From contig CBFHSD010000024.1 in NCBI GenBank assembly GCA_965658375.1, positions 1-34,625 on the forward strand: a stretch of DNA of 34,625 nt. The letters are read 5' to 3'. This DNA comes from CBFHSD01 sp965658375. GTDB taxonomy: Bacteria; Bacteroidota; Bacteroidia; Flavobacteriales_G; Salibacteraceae. Below the pieces are notes generated by a model that saw nothing but the letters and a program-made list of their open reading frames with translations, was not told where the DNA came from and did not search any database. Positions 24,202-32,654 of this stretch are shown here, one piece after another. Numbering within the stretch: position 1 is the first letter of the stretch; each line of letters begins with the position of its first letter. The translations under genes and the position numbers were made by a program.

Positions 24202-24843
24202 ATAAAAGTTTTCTGTCCCTTTTAAGATTCCCATAACTCTGTAACAGAACTGTGATTCATTTCTTGACAACACTATTCCTTCGCTACTTACAAACCCGCC
24301 CTCTTCTTCTATACTCCAAGACCCTACATGTATCTCATCTTCTATAAGTATTGACAATAATGGGACTCTGGATTGTATCTCGGGCTCTTTCAATGATTGT
24401 ATGAATAACCAATGGTTCTCTGCTGGGGATGTTGCTTCAAGTCTTCCATAAAACTTAAGTATAAATTCTACTTTAGACCATGTATTGGGAACCCACAACT
24501 GCTCCACTTTCTGCAGAACTTCAGATTCTTCATTCTTTAATAAACTGATGAGTTCATTGGGCTTGATTAGCGGAACTAGATGAGTCTTTTGCTTTTGCTG
24601 AATTAGCTCATCAACCAAGCCGAAGCCGTGAACCTGATTTACTGTAAGTTCTCTATGTATGAATTCATCTACACTTACGCTAATTTTTTTAGCAATAGAT
24701 ATTAAAGTCTCCAATTTAGGGTCGGCTCTCCCCTCTTCATAGGCACCTACTGCTCCACGAGTTAATCCAAACTCATCAGCAAAACGTGTTTGACTCCATC
24801 CCTTCACCGCCCGAATCTTCTTGATATTTTGACCTATTCGCAT
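24193..24843 (-). CDS. XRE-family transcriptional regulator
   Basis: This 216-residue protein has an N-terminal Cro/C1-type helix-turn-helix (about residues 3-62, KGWSQTRFADEFGLTRGAVGAYEEGRADP). The C-terminal part (about 95-216) looks like the sensor or dimerisation domain seen in LexA/C1-like regulators, but I see no clear Ser-Lys protease pair. It is divergent from the YbjN-PspA operon and a perfect 14-bp palindrome lies in the shared upstream region, 15 bp before its ATG, making self-control and control of that operon likely. The gene ends 36 bp before gbsR, and its stop lies in the gbsR operator. Confidence 0.82.
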   Translation of the reverse strand: MRIGQNIKKIRAVKGWSQTRFADEFGLTRGAVGAYEEGRADPKLETLISIAKKISVSVDEFIHRELTVNQVHGFGLVDELIQQKQKTHLVPLIKPNELISLLKNEESEVLQKVEQLWVPNTWSKVEFILKFYGRLEATSPAENHWLFIQSLKEPEIQSRVPLLSILIEDEIHVGSWSIEEEGGFVSSEGIVLSRNESQFCYRVMGILKGTENFYFQ

Positions 24844-24858
24844 ATTTTGCTAATTTTA

Positions 24859-24889
24859 TTTGCAATTGCAAACGATTGTAGTATTTTTG
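24859..24889 (+). promoter_or_regulatory. Promoter of the YbjN-PspA operon with palindromic operator
   Basis: TTTG (24859-24862), then 19 bp, then TATTTTTG (24882-24889) is an exact match to the Bacteroidota promoter pattern. The perfect palindrome TTTGCAATTGCAAA (24859-24872) covers its -33 box. The leader to ATG 25010 would be about 115 nt. A second -7-like TACATTTG lies at 24977-24984. Confidence 0.65.
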
Positions 24890-25009
24890 AAGCCTAAATT
24901 AGTAAAACCATGGAATAAGCGTGTAAGTAAAATTTGAACGAGTGCTTTCGAACACCAACTAACAGCATCCGTTTATTACATTTGAACAACACGTTAAGCA
25001 ATTAAAAAA

Positions 25010-25408
25010 ATGGAAAATCACTTTATAAAAATCAAAGACTACTGCCTTTCACTCGGCCTCAACATTACCAATAAAGATGAGCATGATGGAGTTTTAGTCG
25101 TAAGTAATGAATCTGAAGGAGTAAACAACTTGGTATTGGGCATAGCAGACCCCATACTTATCATGGAACAGCACCTCTTAGATATTTCGAGCGCCTCTGA
25201 AAGCGACTACAAAAAGCTACTTCAAAAAAATAGAGATATCATACATGGTGCATTTGCACTGGACGAAACGGGTAAGCACCTCATCTTCAGAGACACTCTG
25301 CAAATCGAAAACCTCGACCTGAATGAACTTGAAGGTTCTATTCACTCTTTACAGTTACTGATGGCAGAATTTGCCGATGAATTGATCTCAATGTCAACCA
25401 ACAAATAA
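25010..25408 (+). CDS. YbjN-like protein
   Basis: This 132-residue cytoplasmic protein has the alternating strand-helix layout of the YbjN/type III chaperone-like fold: a short N-terminal helix, beta strands with GVLVVSNESEGVNNLVLGI (about residues 28-46), a helix with ESDYKKLLQKNRDIIHGAFALDE, a strand ending FRDTLQIENL, and a final helix. YbjN-like proteins are often next to PspA genes, and here PspA starts 6 bp after the stop. Its role is probably in envelope stress, but no activity is known. Confidence 0.7.
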   Translation: MENHFIKIKDYCLSLGLNITNKDEHDGVLVVSNESEGVNNLVLGIADPILIMEQHLLDISSASESDYKKLLQKNRDIIHGAFALDETGKHLIFRDTLQIENLDLNELEGSIHSLQLLMAEFADELISMSTNK

Positions 25409-25414
25409 AACACA

Positions 25415-26116
25415 ATGAAACTTTTTAAACGCATATTCAAAATAGGACAAGCAGAAGCACATTCTGCCATTGATCAACTCGAAAACCCAATTAAGCTCAC
25501 AGAGCAAGGGATTAGAGACATGAAAGAAGATTTAGACAAAGCCCTTAAGGCATTAGCAGAAGTAAAAGCTATGGCCATTAGAGCAAGAAACGAAGGTGAA
25601 ACCGCTCTTGACATGTCTAAAGATTATGAGCAAAAAGCAATGATTATTCTTTCTCGTGTAGAGAAAGGGGAGCTTTCTGCAGAAGAAGGAGATCGCATTG
25701 CAAGACAAGCCTTAGTAAAAAAAGCTGAAGCAGATGAGCAACTGAAACGATCTCAAACAGAACAGGAGAACTTCAATACACGTGTTTCGCAGCTAGAATC
25801 TTCTGTGAGAACTATTCGCAACAACATTAGCAATTGGGAGAATGAATTAAAGACTTTGAAGGCTCGTGTAAAGGTTAGCACAGCTACCAAAAACATCAAC
25901 AAGCAAATGGCTCAGATTGACGGAACGAACACTGTAGCAATGCTTGAGCGCATGAAAGAAAAAGTATCTGAAGAAGAAGCCTTATCCGAAGCTTACGGAG
26001 ACATCGCAAATGAGTCAAAATCTGTTGATGATGAAATTGACAAAGCGCTTGGAAACCCTAACGAATCTTCGGCAGAAGATGCATTGGCTGCTCTTAAAGC
26101 GAAGCTAAATAAATAG
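25415..26116 (+). CDS. pspA: PspA/IM30 (Vipp1) family membrane-stress protein
   Basis: This 233-residue protein is almost all coiled-coil helix, with an N-terminal amphipathic helix (MKLFKRIFKIGQAEAHSAID) and the segment ENPIKLTEQGIRDMKEDLDKALKALAEVKA typical of PspA/IM30. Such proteins are ESCRT-III-like and bind the inner side of damaged or thin membranes. Length and pattern are as expected. It is cotranscribed with the YbjN-like gene and ends at the strong terminator 26135-26168. The neighbouring XRE regulator may control the operon. Confidence 0.88.
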   Translation: MKLFKRIFKIGQAEAHSAIDQLENPIKLTEQGIRDMKEDLDKALKALAEVKAMAIRARNEGETALDMSKDYEQKAMIILSRVEKGELSAEEGDRIARQALVKKAEADEQLKRSQTEQENFNTRVSQLESSVRTIRNNISNWENELKTLKARVKVSTATKNINKQMAQIDGTNTVAMLERMKEKVSEEEALSEAYGDIANESKSVDDEIDKALGNPNESSAEDALAALKAKLNK

Positions 26117-26134
26117 ACTTAACGCTAAATAAAT

Positions 26135-26168
26135 AAAAAATCCCCGCTCAAATGAGCGGGGATTTTTT
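26135..26168. terminator. Bidirectional terminator between pspA and the phosphatase gene
   Basis: A perfect 15-bp stem (26135-26149 with 26154-26168) closes a 4-nt loop and is flanked by A on the left and T on the right. It can stop pspA transcripts from the left and phosphatase transcripts from the right. Confidence 0.9.
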
Positions 26169-26188
26169 ATTCTTTCAAACATGAAGAT

Positions 26189-27313
26189 TTATTCCAAAGC
26201 CTTCACTATTTTATCATAAATCTCCGTATTGTTATAAACTCCTGTAAATGCTTCGGCTCCTGGTCCATCAGCAAACACTGGTATTAATGCACATGAATGA
26301 CCACTAGAGGTAAATGCAGGTACTATGCTGTCATAATCAGCGTAAGACTGACCGCCAAAGCCTTTGATCTCTGCTGCAGAAAGAGCCAAGCCACCACATT
26401 CGTGATCTGCTGTTACTACAACTAAGGTATTTCCTTCTTTTTGCGCGAAATCTAAAGCTTCCTTAATGGCCTTGTTAAAATCTAGCGCTTCAGAAATTAA
26501 GTAATCAGCATCATTTGCGTGACCTCCCCAATCTATTTGAGAACCTTCTACCATTAAGAAAAAGGGTTCTTCATTTTTACCGAACATATTTAATGCAAGT
26601 CGAGTAGCTTCTGGAAGAAAATCTCCTCTTCCATCCAACATACGCTTCATTCCATCGTCTGCCAGCAGATATCCGTACTTTTTAGAAGCATCCAAAGAAT
26701 TTATTGGACTTAAGCTCGCGGTATCCATCACCCAACCTTTGTCGTTCAAGGAATCTAAATAGTTGATTGAGTCACGTCTATTATTAAAAAACTGGAGTCC
26801 ACCCCCGGCAAAAAAATCAACCTTATCACATTCGTAGAGCTGCTTGGCAATGTCTTCTTCCATTTTTCGGAAAGGCACATGTGCATAAAAGCTTGCTGGT
26901 GTAGCATGGGTGATTGAAGATGTGGCGATAAGACCAGTTTGGTATCCTTGATCATACAAGTCTTCCATGATTGTGGGCAATGGTATGGTATCTACATCCA
27001 CACCTATGGCACCATTATAGGATCTTTTCCCTGCACTAAATGCCGTAGCACCAGCAGCAGAATCTGTGATTTTTTGTTTTGCCGATGATGAATTTTGCAA
27101 TCCTGTGACAGAAAAGCGACTGAACTGAGGTTCTTGGTCGCCAAAGTAATAGACAGTAGACACTTGAGTGAGCCCCATTCCATCTCCAATCATTAAGATC
27201 ACATTCGGTTTATCACCTGTTTCATCCTCATTAACTTGAGGAGACTTTTGTTCTATTGAACATGCAGTAAAGATGAATAGTACACCAAAAAAGAATATCG
27301 AATTTTTATCCAT
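26189..27313 (-). CDS. Alkaline phosphatase family lipoprotein
   Basis: This 374-residue enzyme releases phosphate from monoesters in the periplasm or at the cell surface. It has a lipobox ending in C18 (Leu-Phe-Ile-Phe-Thr-Ala-Cys), the metal-binding MIGDGMG (about 41-47), the catalytic Ser in TDSAAGATAF (S85), GGHANDADYL and VTADHECGGLAL. This is the full PhoA-type set with zinc/magnesium ligands. The anchor means it would face the periplasm or outside. No Pho box was recognised upstream. It shares the terminator at 26135-26168 with pspA and precedes plsC in the minus direction. Confidence 0.9.
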   Translation of the reverse strand: MDKNSIFFFGVLFIFTACSIEQKSPQVNEDETGDKPNVILMIGDGMGLTQVSTVYYFGDQEPQFSRFSVTGLQNSSSAKQKITDSAAGATAFSAGKRSYNGAIGVDVDTIPLPTIMEDLYDQGYQTGLIATSSITHATPASFYAHVPFRKMEEDIAKQLYECDKVDFFAGGGLQFFNNRRDSINYLDSLNDKGWVMDTASLSPINSLDASKKYGYLLADDGMKRMLDGRGDFLPEATRLALNMFGKNEEPFFLMVEGSQIDWGGHANDADYLISEALDFNKAIKEALDFAQKEGNTLVVVTADHECGGLALSAAEIKGFGGQSYADYDSIVPAFTSSGHSCALIPVFADGPGAEAFTGVYNNTEIYDKIVKALE

Positions 27314-27360
27314 AACACGCGAATTAAAAAAAGCAATCTGAATTGTGGGTCATCGAATTG

Positions 27361-28092
27361 TTATGAATCCCATTGATTTCGGAATTCTAAAACCTTATTT
27401 CTTGTCCATGCCTCTACTTCCTCTCTGAGCATTTCACCATCTGAATTTCTCATTGCCTGAGAAAAGGCCACTTTTACACGAATCTCTTTCTTTCCAAAAA
27501 TCTTAAAGAAATGAGGCACAAATAAGTCTTTATCTACCCATGCAATGCTGGGATCTTCATATTCTATGGCAACCGCAAACAAATTGAATCCGCCTTGAGC
27601 AACAGAAAAAAACATCCCTGGTTTGTAAGGAGCAATATCAGGCCCAATTGTGGTGGTACCTTCTGGAAATAGAATCACAGAAAGACCTTCTTCTAACCTT
27701 TGCTTCAATTGGGCACGTGTTTTTTGGCGACTTTCTTTGCTGTTTCTGTTCACCCATACAGTGCGCATAGCATCAGCACCAAAACCAATGATAGGCCAAC
27801 TTCTAACAGATGACTTAGCTACGAATACACAAGGGTTCAAACTTCGGACAATTGCCACATCAAAATAACTCCTGTGATTGGCCATGATAATACCTGACTC
27901 TGACGGCACATCTCCCTTTACCTCCATTTTAATGTTGAGTGTGAAATGAGTGAGTTTAACCCAAAACAAATAAACTGCATACACCTTCCGATGCGATCCA
28001 CCGAAGAGGCGCACTAACATTGCATACACGATGACCAGTGTAACCATGGAAAAGTAAAAAACGGTTCTGATTATTGATCTTATTATGTGCAT
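27361..28092 (-). CDS. plsC: 1-acyl-sn-glycerol-3-phosphate acyltransferase (PlsC family)
   Basis: This 243-residue membrane-associated enzyme transfers a fatty-acyl group to lysophosphatidic acid or a related acceptor. It has two N-terminal helices and the NHX4D motif NHRSYFD (72-78), VWVNR (about 112-116) and FPEGTT (142-147). ATG 28092 is the true start: an upstream-extended frame would run through the terminator hairpin at 28122-28153. The related lysoacyltransferases (for example for ornithine lipids) use the same motifs, so the acceptor is not certain. Confidence 0.85.
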   Translation of the reverse strand: MHIIRSIIRTVFYFSMVTLVIVYAMLVRLFGGSHRKVYAVYLFWVKLTHFTLNIKMEVKGDVPSESGIIMANHRSYFDVAIVRSLNPCVFVAKSSVRSWPIIGFGADAMRTVWVNRNSKESRQKTRAQLKQRLEEGLSVILFPEGTTTIGPDIAPYKPGMFFSVAQGGFNLFAVAIEYEDPSIAWVDKDLFVPHFFKIFGKKEIRVKVAFSQAMRNSDGEMLREEVEAWTRNKVLEFRNQWDS

Positions 28093-28121
28093 CCGTATGA
28101 ATTTTGTTCGCAAACTAAAAC

Positions 28122-28153
28122 AAAAAAGCCCTGTGAATCTATTCACAGGGCTT
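28122..28153 (-). terminator. Terminator of the T9SS protein gene
   Basis: AAGCCCTGTGAAT (28126-28138) pairs perfectly with 28141-28153, a 13-bp stem whose nominal 2-nt gap opens to a 4-6 nt loop. On the minus strand it is followed by six U. It lies 21 bp past the stop of the 1291-residue gene. Confidence 0.88.
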
Positions 28154-28174
28154 CATCAAATCAATCAATTGGTA

Positions 28175-31100
28175 TTAGTGCTTCACTACTGGTTTAGTAA
28201 TGACTTCTCCGTCTGTCGTAATCAATCGAATAAAGTAGGTTCCTATAGCCTCTTGAGAAAGATCAAAGCGAACTAGAGATTGCACTCTTGTTTGTCTTTC
28301 TATCATTTGGCCTGTGCTTGATAGCATTTGAATTTCTTTAATTTCTACTTGATTGTTGTTACTGAAATCAACAAACACCATATCTCTTGTTGGGTTTGGA
28401 TAGTACTTGAAGGAAAGGTTTTCCAATCTTTCATTTACTGATACGGCCACATCAACAACTACGGTATCCGAACCAACACAGCCGGCATCAGAGGTTACTT
28501 CAACCCAAATGGTTGAATCCAATGAAGCTGTCAAATCGTTGGTTTGATTTGTAGAACCATCACTCCACAAGTAAGTTCCACCGGCATTTCCAGCGTCAAA
28601 ACTTAAAACAACACCAGGAATTATAGTTGTATCAGAACCTAGGTTTACCTGAGGATCTGCATGATCAAAACCAATGGTAATGGTATCATCTAACATACAG
28701 TTATTGGCATCCACTAAAGACAATACATATTCTCCAGCAGAAAGGTTATCATTTAGCGTTCCTGTAACACCATTAGACCATGTTGGAGTATAGTTTGGTG
28801 TTCCACCAGCTAAAGCCACTTCAATTTCACCATTCATGTCAGATTCACAATATGCGTTTTGTTGCGTAACAACATTTATGCTCAATGCATCTGGTGCATC
28901 AACCATTGCTGAGTCTACCTCAACACATCCATTGGCATCAGTTACTGACAAGAAATACCATCCATCAGCCAAACCGGAATTGATCAACTGAGTTGTCCCG
29001 TTTGACCAAGCATAGGTCAACGGTGGAGTACCTCCACCAGCTGTTGCAGTAATTGTTCCTGTTAAGAAATACGAACATGCTGGATTCAATACGGTATCAA
29101 TCCCTGTTACAATTGCTGCAGGCTCATTGATTTGAACATTTGTTACAGCGGTACAATTGTTTGCATCTGTTACTGTTACTGAATAATTTCCAGCTCCTAC
29201 GCCACTATTGGTGGAATCCGTAGAACCATTTGACCATAGGAAAATGTACCCAGGAATACCACCACCAGGAGATACTTCCGCAATTCCATCTGTGAATCCA
29301 TTACAAGATGCATTTGCTCCTGTATTCCCTGAAGCAGTTACGGCTGTTGCCGGTTCTGTTAGTTCAACAGAATCTGTTGCAACACAGTTGTTTGTATCTA
29401 TTACATCTACATAATACCAGCCAGCAGATTGATTGGAAACTGAATCTGTAGCAGCATTGAAGCTACCAGGACCTGTCCAATTGTAAGTATATGTTCCAAC
29501 ACCACCTGAAGCACTCACAGCAGAGGTTCCAGTGCTCCCGTTGAAACAAGAAACATGATAACCGAAGCCATCTGTTGGTGAACTCACTGAAGTTGTAATT
29601 GCAGTTGGTTCTGAGATTGTCACTGAATCTACGAGCGTACAGTTGTTCGCATCGGTTACTGTATATGTGTAAGTTCCTGACGAAAGGCTATCTACCGGAC
29701 TTGCTGTAGCACCATTGCTCCAAGCCAAGTTGTATCCTCCAGCAAAAGGAACGGTTAAGTTTGTGTTCGCTGTTCCTTTTGTAATTGTTGCACACGACCA
29801 GTCACTCGCGTCATCGTTGTCATCTGTACCTACTCTTGTGTAAGAATTGGCACATGTTGAGTTGAAACCGGCACCAGTCCAGGCGCCATTGTTCGTTACT
29901 GTTTGTCCAGCAACACTTATACTAAAGTTTGAAATACTTGTTGCATCCCAACCCCAGAATAAAGCATCAACAATGTTTCCGCTACCATCAATGATGATTG
30001 CCCAAGAATTACTTCCGCCATTCCAAAAAAGGTTATTCCCCCAGTAATTGGTACCCGTAACATCTTCGCGGTACATAATTGCTCCAGAAGCCATAGTACC
30101 TGAAAGATTCCAAGTTGTAGTGTTAATTGTTCCAATTGCAGTATAGCTGTTGCTCACCACCACTTTGTAACCTGTTACATTAATTGGGCTTGCTGAAACG
30201 TTCATGATTTCTATAAAGTCTGGAGAACCAGGACTAACTTCTGAAATTAGAAGAGAGGCTCCGCCTCCACCAATTCCACCAGAGATACTTACACTAGCTT
30301 CGCCAGTTGAATCTCCATTACACAAGGCATCTGCAATTGATGACGTTGCCGTGAGTACAGCAGGTTCAGAAACTGATACCGTATCAGCAACCGAGCAGTA
30401 ATAATCTGTAACGGTGAAATTATGTGTTCCTGCAGCTAATGCAGAATCATAAGATGTTGTAGCTCCAGATCCCCAAGCATAACTCACAGGACTTGAAAGC
30501 GGCAATTGAGGGTTGCTCTTGAACACAACATTTGGCCTGTTTGCACTTGTACCTGTTGTTGAAGATGTGTTGGAGCATACGGTAGAAATATCTGCGCGGT
30601 AATACCTCACTGCCGTGTACCCCATGCTTGTATAAGGAGTTGTAGAGTTATTTGTATACCCACTATTGTTAAAACATGTTTGAAGTACAATGTTTGAAGT
30701 ACCATCCCAATAGAAAGGAGTGTTGAAGGTCATATCATTCCAGCCTACAGTTACTGTATGGCTAGTTGGTGCCATTACTTCAGTCAGGCCACTAATCCAA
30801 CCAGCAGTTAAAGTGCTGTCAGTTGTACATCCCATAGCAATTCGGTAATTCGAATAGTTCGCTGTACCATTTACAGATGTAACAGGAATAGAAATTCCTG
30901 TAATGTAACCCGATGAAATACCAGCAGCTGTTAATTCAGAGGCTCGATAAATCAGCTGATGCTTAGCTCCCCAATACCAGTTACCAAATAAAGCAGGGTA
31001 ACCGGTGGTACCGTTGGTTGAGGTTCCATTGCCCAATGTGTCATTGCTTACTGAGCTAGTATCAACCAAACTAGAAGTTGTATCTCCACAAGTAGGTATA

Positions 31101-32050
31101 AATGAATTGAATGTACCCATTGTAATGGCTGCAACACCTGTGCTTCCACCATTACACAAAACATCTGTAGAAGCAACGGTATACGTTGGTGAAGTATATG
31201 TAGATCCAACAGACATCGTTACGGTATCTGAAGCACCTGAAGCATCACTAATAGTTAACGTATATGTTCCATTTGCTAATCCTGTAATTGTATCTGATGT
31301 TGCACCTGTTGACCAAGAGTATGAAACCGCACCAGAGTTGTACTGGTATGAGGCGGTCAAAACTCCATTCATTTCTTCAGAACAAACATTATCAGCTACA
31401 ACTGCACCAGAAGCATTGAAGTTAAGGTACTCTACACTGAAATCATCAATAGCTATATCGTGCCGGAATGATGTAGTACTGTTATCGCCAACAAACCGAA
31501 CCTGAACAGTATCACCTTGATGAGATGTTAAATCAACCGAAATTTGAGTCCAAACATTTCCGATGTCGCCAATGGTTGTATCGGTAGACCAAGTGCCAGA
31601 TGTAGCATCCCAAACATCGATATCCATTGAATTGGCTGTAATACTTGTTGTATGACTATGGACCCAAACTGATGCCACGACAGAACCGGTTCCATTCAAA
31701 TAAAATTTAGGTGATTCGAGGGTTACATCTGTATTGGATCCATATCCATCTTCTACGAATACATAAGAACCTGAACCAGTATGATCACTGCTTGGCCCTG
31801 TATTGCTTGAACCCGTAGCTACCGATCGTCCATACCAATCTTGGGATGCAACATCGCTGAGCAGGTTATTCCAGTTATTCGGAAATGGATTAGGCTCTGC
31901 TCCCGGTCCAAAACTGACATTATCCACAGGGAAAGTATCGAAGTTTTCTAAATAAGGATAAGAAGTTACAGTTTGACCGATTACCACTGTAAAGGACATA
32001 AAACATACGGACAGCACAAACAGCCGCCATAGTGTTGACATTTTTCTCAT
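28175..32050 (-). CDS. Type IX-secreted surface protein with SprB repeats, MAM-like and lamin-tail-like domains
   Basis: This 1291-residue protein has a signal peptide (residues 1-26), then a MAM/concanavalin-like jelly roll (about 30-208). Up to about nine SprB/PKD-like repeats follow, with motifs such as YxWSNGATxS and GxYxxTVTDANNC, between residues 215 and 1130. A last PKD-like domain (about 1132-1200) precedes the T9SS type A sorting domain (about 1210-1291, YYPNPTRD..ISTG-type, ending in KPVVKH). A foreign segment lies inside a repeat at about 316-519, and a lamin-tail-like (LTD) domain (about 596-770, LLISEVSPGSPDFIEI) is inside another. SprB repeats in related bacteria are adhesins for gliding or attachment. 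It is transcribed alone. Confidence 0.85.
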   Translation of the reverse strand: MRKMSTLWRLFVLSVCFMSFTVVIGQTVTSYPYLENFDTFPVDNVSFGPGAEPNPFPNNWNNLLSDVASQDWYGRSVATGSSNTGPSSDHTGSGSYVFVEDGYGSNTDVTLESPKFYLNGTGSVVASVWVHSHTTSITANSMDIDVWDATSGTWSTDTTIGDIGNVWTQISVDLTSHQGDTVQVRFVGDNSTTSFRHDIAIDDFSVEYLNFNASGAVVADNVCSEEMNGVLTASYQYNSGAVSYSWSTGATSDTITGLANGTYTLTISDASGASDTVTMSVGSTYTSPTYTVASTDVLCNGGSTGVAAITMGTFNSFIPTCGDTTSSLVDTSSVSNDTLGNGTSTNGTTGYPALFGNWYWGAKHQLIYRASELTAAGISSGYITGISIPVTSVNGTANYSNYRIAMGCTTDSTLTAGWISGLTEVMAPTSHTVTVGWNDMTFNTPFYWDGTSNIVLQTCFNNSGYTNNSTTPYTSMGYTAVRYYRADISTVCSNTSSTTGTSANRPNVVFKSNPQLPLSSPVSYAWGSGATTSYDSALAAGTHNFTVTDYYCSVADTVSVSEPAVLTATSSIADALCNGDSTGEASVSISGGIGGGGASLLISEVSPGSPDFIEIMNVSASPINVTGYKVVVSNSYTAIGTINTTTWNLSGTMASGAIMYREDVTGTNYWGNNLFWNGGSNSWAIIIDGSGNIVDALFWGWDATSISNFSISVAGQTVTNNGAWTGAGFNSTCANSYTRVGTDDNDDASDWSCATITKGTANTNLTVPFAGGYNLAWSNGATASPVDSLSSGTYTYTVTDANNCTLVDSVTISEPTAITTSVSSPTDGFGYHVSCFNGSTGTSAVSASGGVGTYTYNWTGPGSFNAATDSVSNQSAGWYYVDVIDTNNCVATDSVELTEPATAVTASGNTGANASCNGFTDGIAEVSPGGGIPGYIFLWSNGSTDSTNSGVGAGNYSVTVTDANNCTAVTNVQINEPAAIVTGIDTVLNPACSYFLTGTITATAGGGTPPLTYAWSNGTTQLINSGLADGWYFLSVTDANGCVEVDSAMVDAPDALSINVVTQQNAYCESDMNGEIEVALAGGTPNYTPTWSNGVTGTLNDNLSAGEYVLSLVDANNCMLDDTITIGFDHADPQVNLGSDTTIIPGVVLSFDAGNAGGTYLWSDGSTNQTNDLTASLDSTIWVEVTSDAGCVGSDTVVVDVAVSVNERLENLSFKYYPNPTRDMVFVDFSNNNQVEIKEIQMLSSTGQMIERQTRVQSLVRFDLSQEAIGTYFIRLITTDGEVITKPVVKH

Positions 32051-32353
32051 AGCATTAGAATTTAGGTGTGACTAAACTAGGGTATAAAGAGAGATTTTAA
32101 AAGAAAAACAGAAGATTATTCTAAACATTAACATGTAAAACTCATTGACAACCACCTTTCACCTAGTATTTCCCTAAGACTTAAAAGAATATTCTATGTA
32201 CCACATTATTGAAGCTTTATAATATTATGGCCGTAGATAGTGTTTCACACAACATATTTTTGAGACTTCCATTTGACAAAAATCAAATACCAAATTCTAA
32301 AAAACAGATTGAACCTTCAGAAACAGAATGTCCAAAATAGAGTGTTAAACTAA
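32051..32353. other. Gene-free stretch upstream of the T9SS protein gene
   Basis: About 300 AT-rich bases between the T9SS protein start and the tRNA terminator. No ORF with coding character, RNA or repeat is visible. The minus-strand promoter of the T9SS gene must be here, but I find no match to TAnnTTTG; the nearest is TAGTTTAG close to the start. Confidence 0.5.
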
Positions 32354-32382
32354 AAAAGCCCATCAAATTGATGAGCTTTTTC
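32354..32382 (-). terminator. Terminator of the tandem tRNA-Asp genes
   Basis: On the minus strand AAGCTCATCAA pairs with TTGATGGGCTT (one G-U pair) around a 1-2 nt loop and is followed by U6. It lies just past the second tRNA gene. Confidence 0.75.
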
Positions 32383-32389
32383 TTTTCAG

Positions 32390-32463
32390 CGGTCCGGACG
32401 GGACTCGAACCCGCGACCCCATGCGTGACAGGCATGTATTCTAACCAGCTGAACTACCGGACC
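32390..32463 (-). tRNA. tRNA-Asp (GTC), copy 2
   Basis: A 74-nt cloverleaf. Acceptor arms GGTCCGG and CCGGACC pair over 7 bp, the discriminator base is G as expected for Asp, the anticodon loop reads CTGTCAC with anticodon GTC, and the T-loop is GGGTTCGAGTCCC. The 3' CCA is not encoded (CTG follows). Confidence 0.95.
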
Positions 32464-32498
32464 AATATGTTATTTGAAAAAATTGCCGCTATAAAAAG

Positions 32499-32572
32499 CG
32501 GTCCGGACGGGACTCGAACCCGCGACCCCATGCGTGACAGGCATGTATTCTAACCAGCTGAACTACCGGACC
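32499..32572 (-). tRNA. tRNA-Asp (GTC), copy 1
   Basis: A 74-nt gene identical to the other copy, 35 bp upstream of it on the minus strand. The first base after the body on the DNA is again not CCA. It has the nearer promoter, and the two are surely cotranscribed. Confidence 0.95.
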
Positions 32573-32610
32573 AATTTTTTCAAGAACATCGTCCATTTCT
32601 GAACGGGCAG

Positions 32611-32640
32611 CAAAAGTAATATTCTTTTTGATTGCAACAA
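32611..32640 (-). promoter_or_regulatory. Promoter of the tRNA-Asp pair
   Basis: On the minus strand TTG (32638-32640), 19 bp, TACTTTTG (32611-32618): an exact match to the Bacteroidota promoter layout. It begins 38 bp before the first tRNA. Confidence 0.6.
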
Positions 32641-32654
32641 CCCTTTTTAGTGGC

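Noticed and set aside
29200..31400. DNA tandem repeat or CRISPR-like array in the T9SS gene
   Set aside because: The repeats are protein-level (SprB) and diverged at DNA level; there are no equal spacers or identical repeats.
31005..31505. A 166-residue plus-strand frame opposite the T9SS protein
   Set aside because: It is the complement of Thr/Ser/Val-rich repeat codons. It has no recognisable domain or promoter, and the minus-strand reading has clear domains.
32368..32553. Plus-strand ORF across the two tRNA genes (VRTGLEPATPCVTG-type peptide)
   Set aside because: This is the usual false ORF read opposite tRNA genes; the tRNAs explain the sequence.
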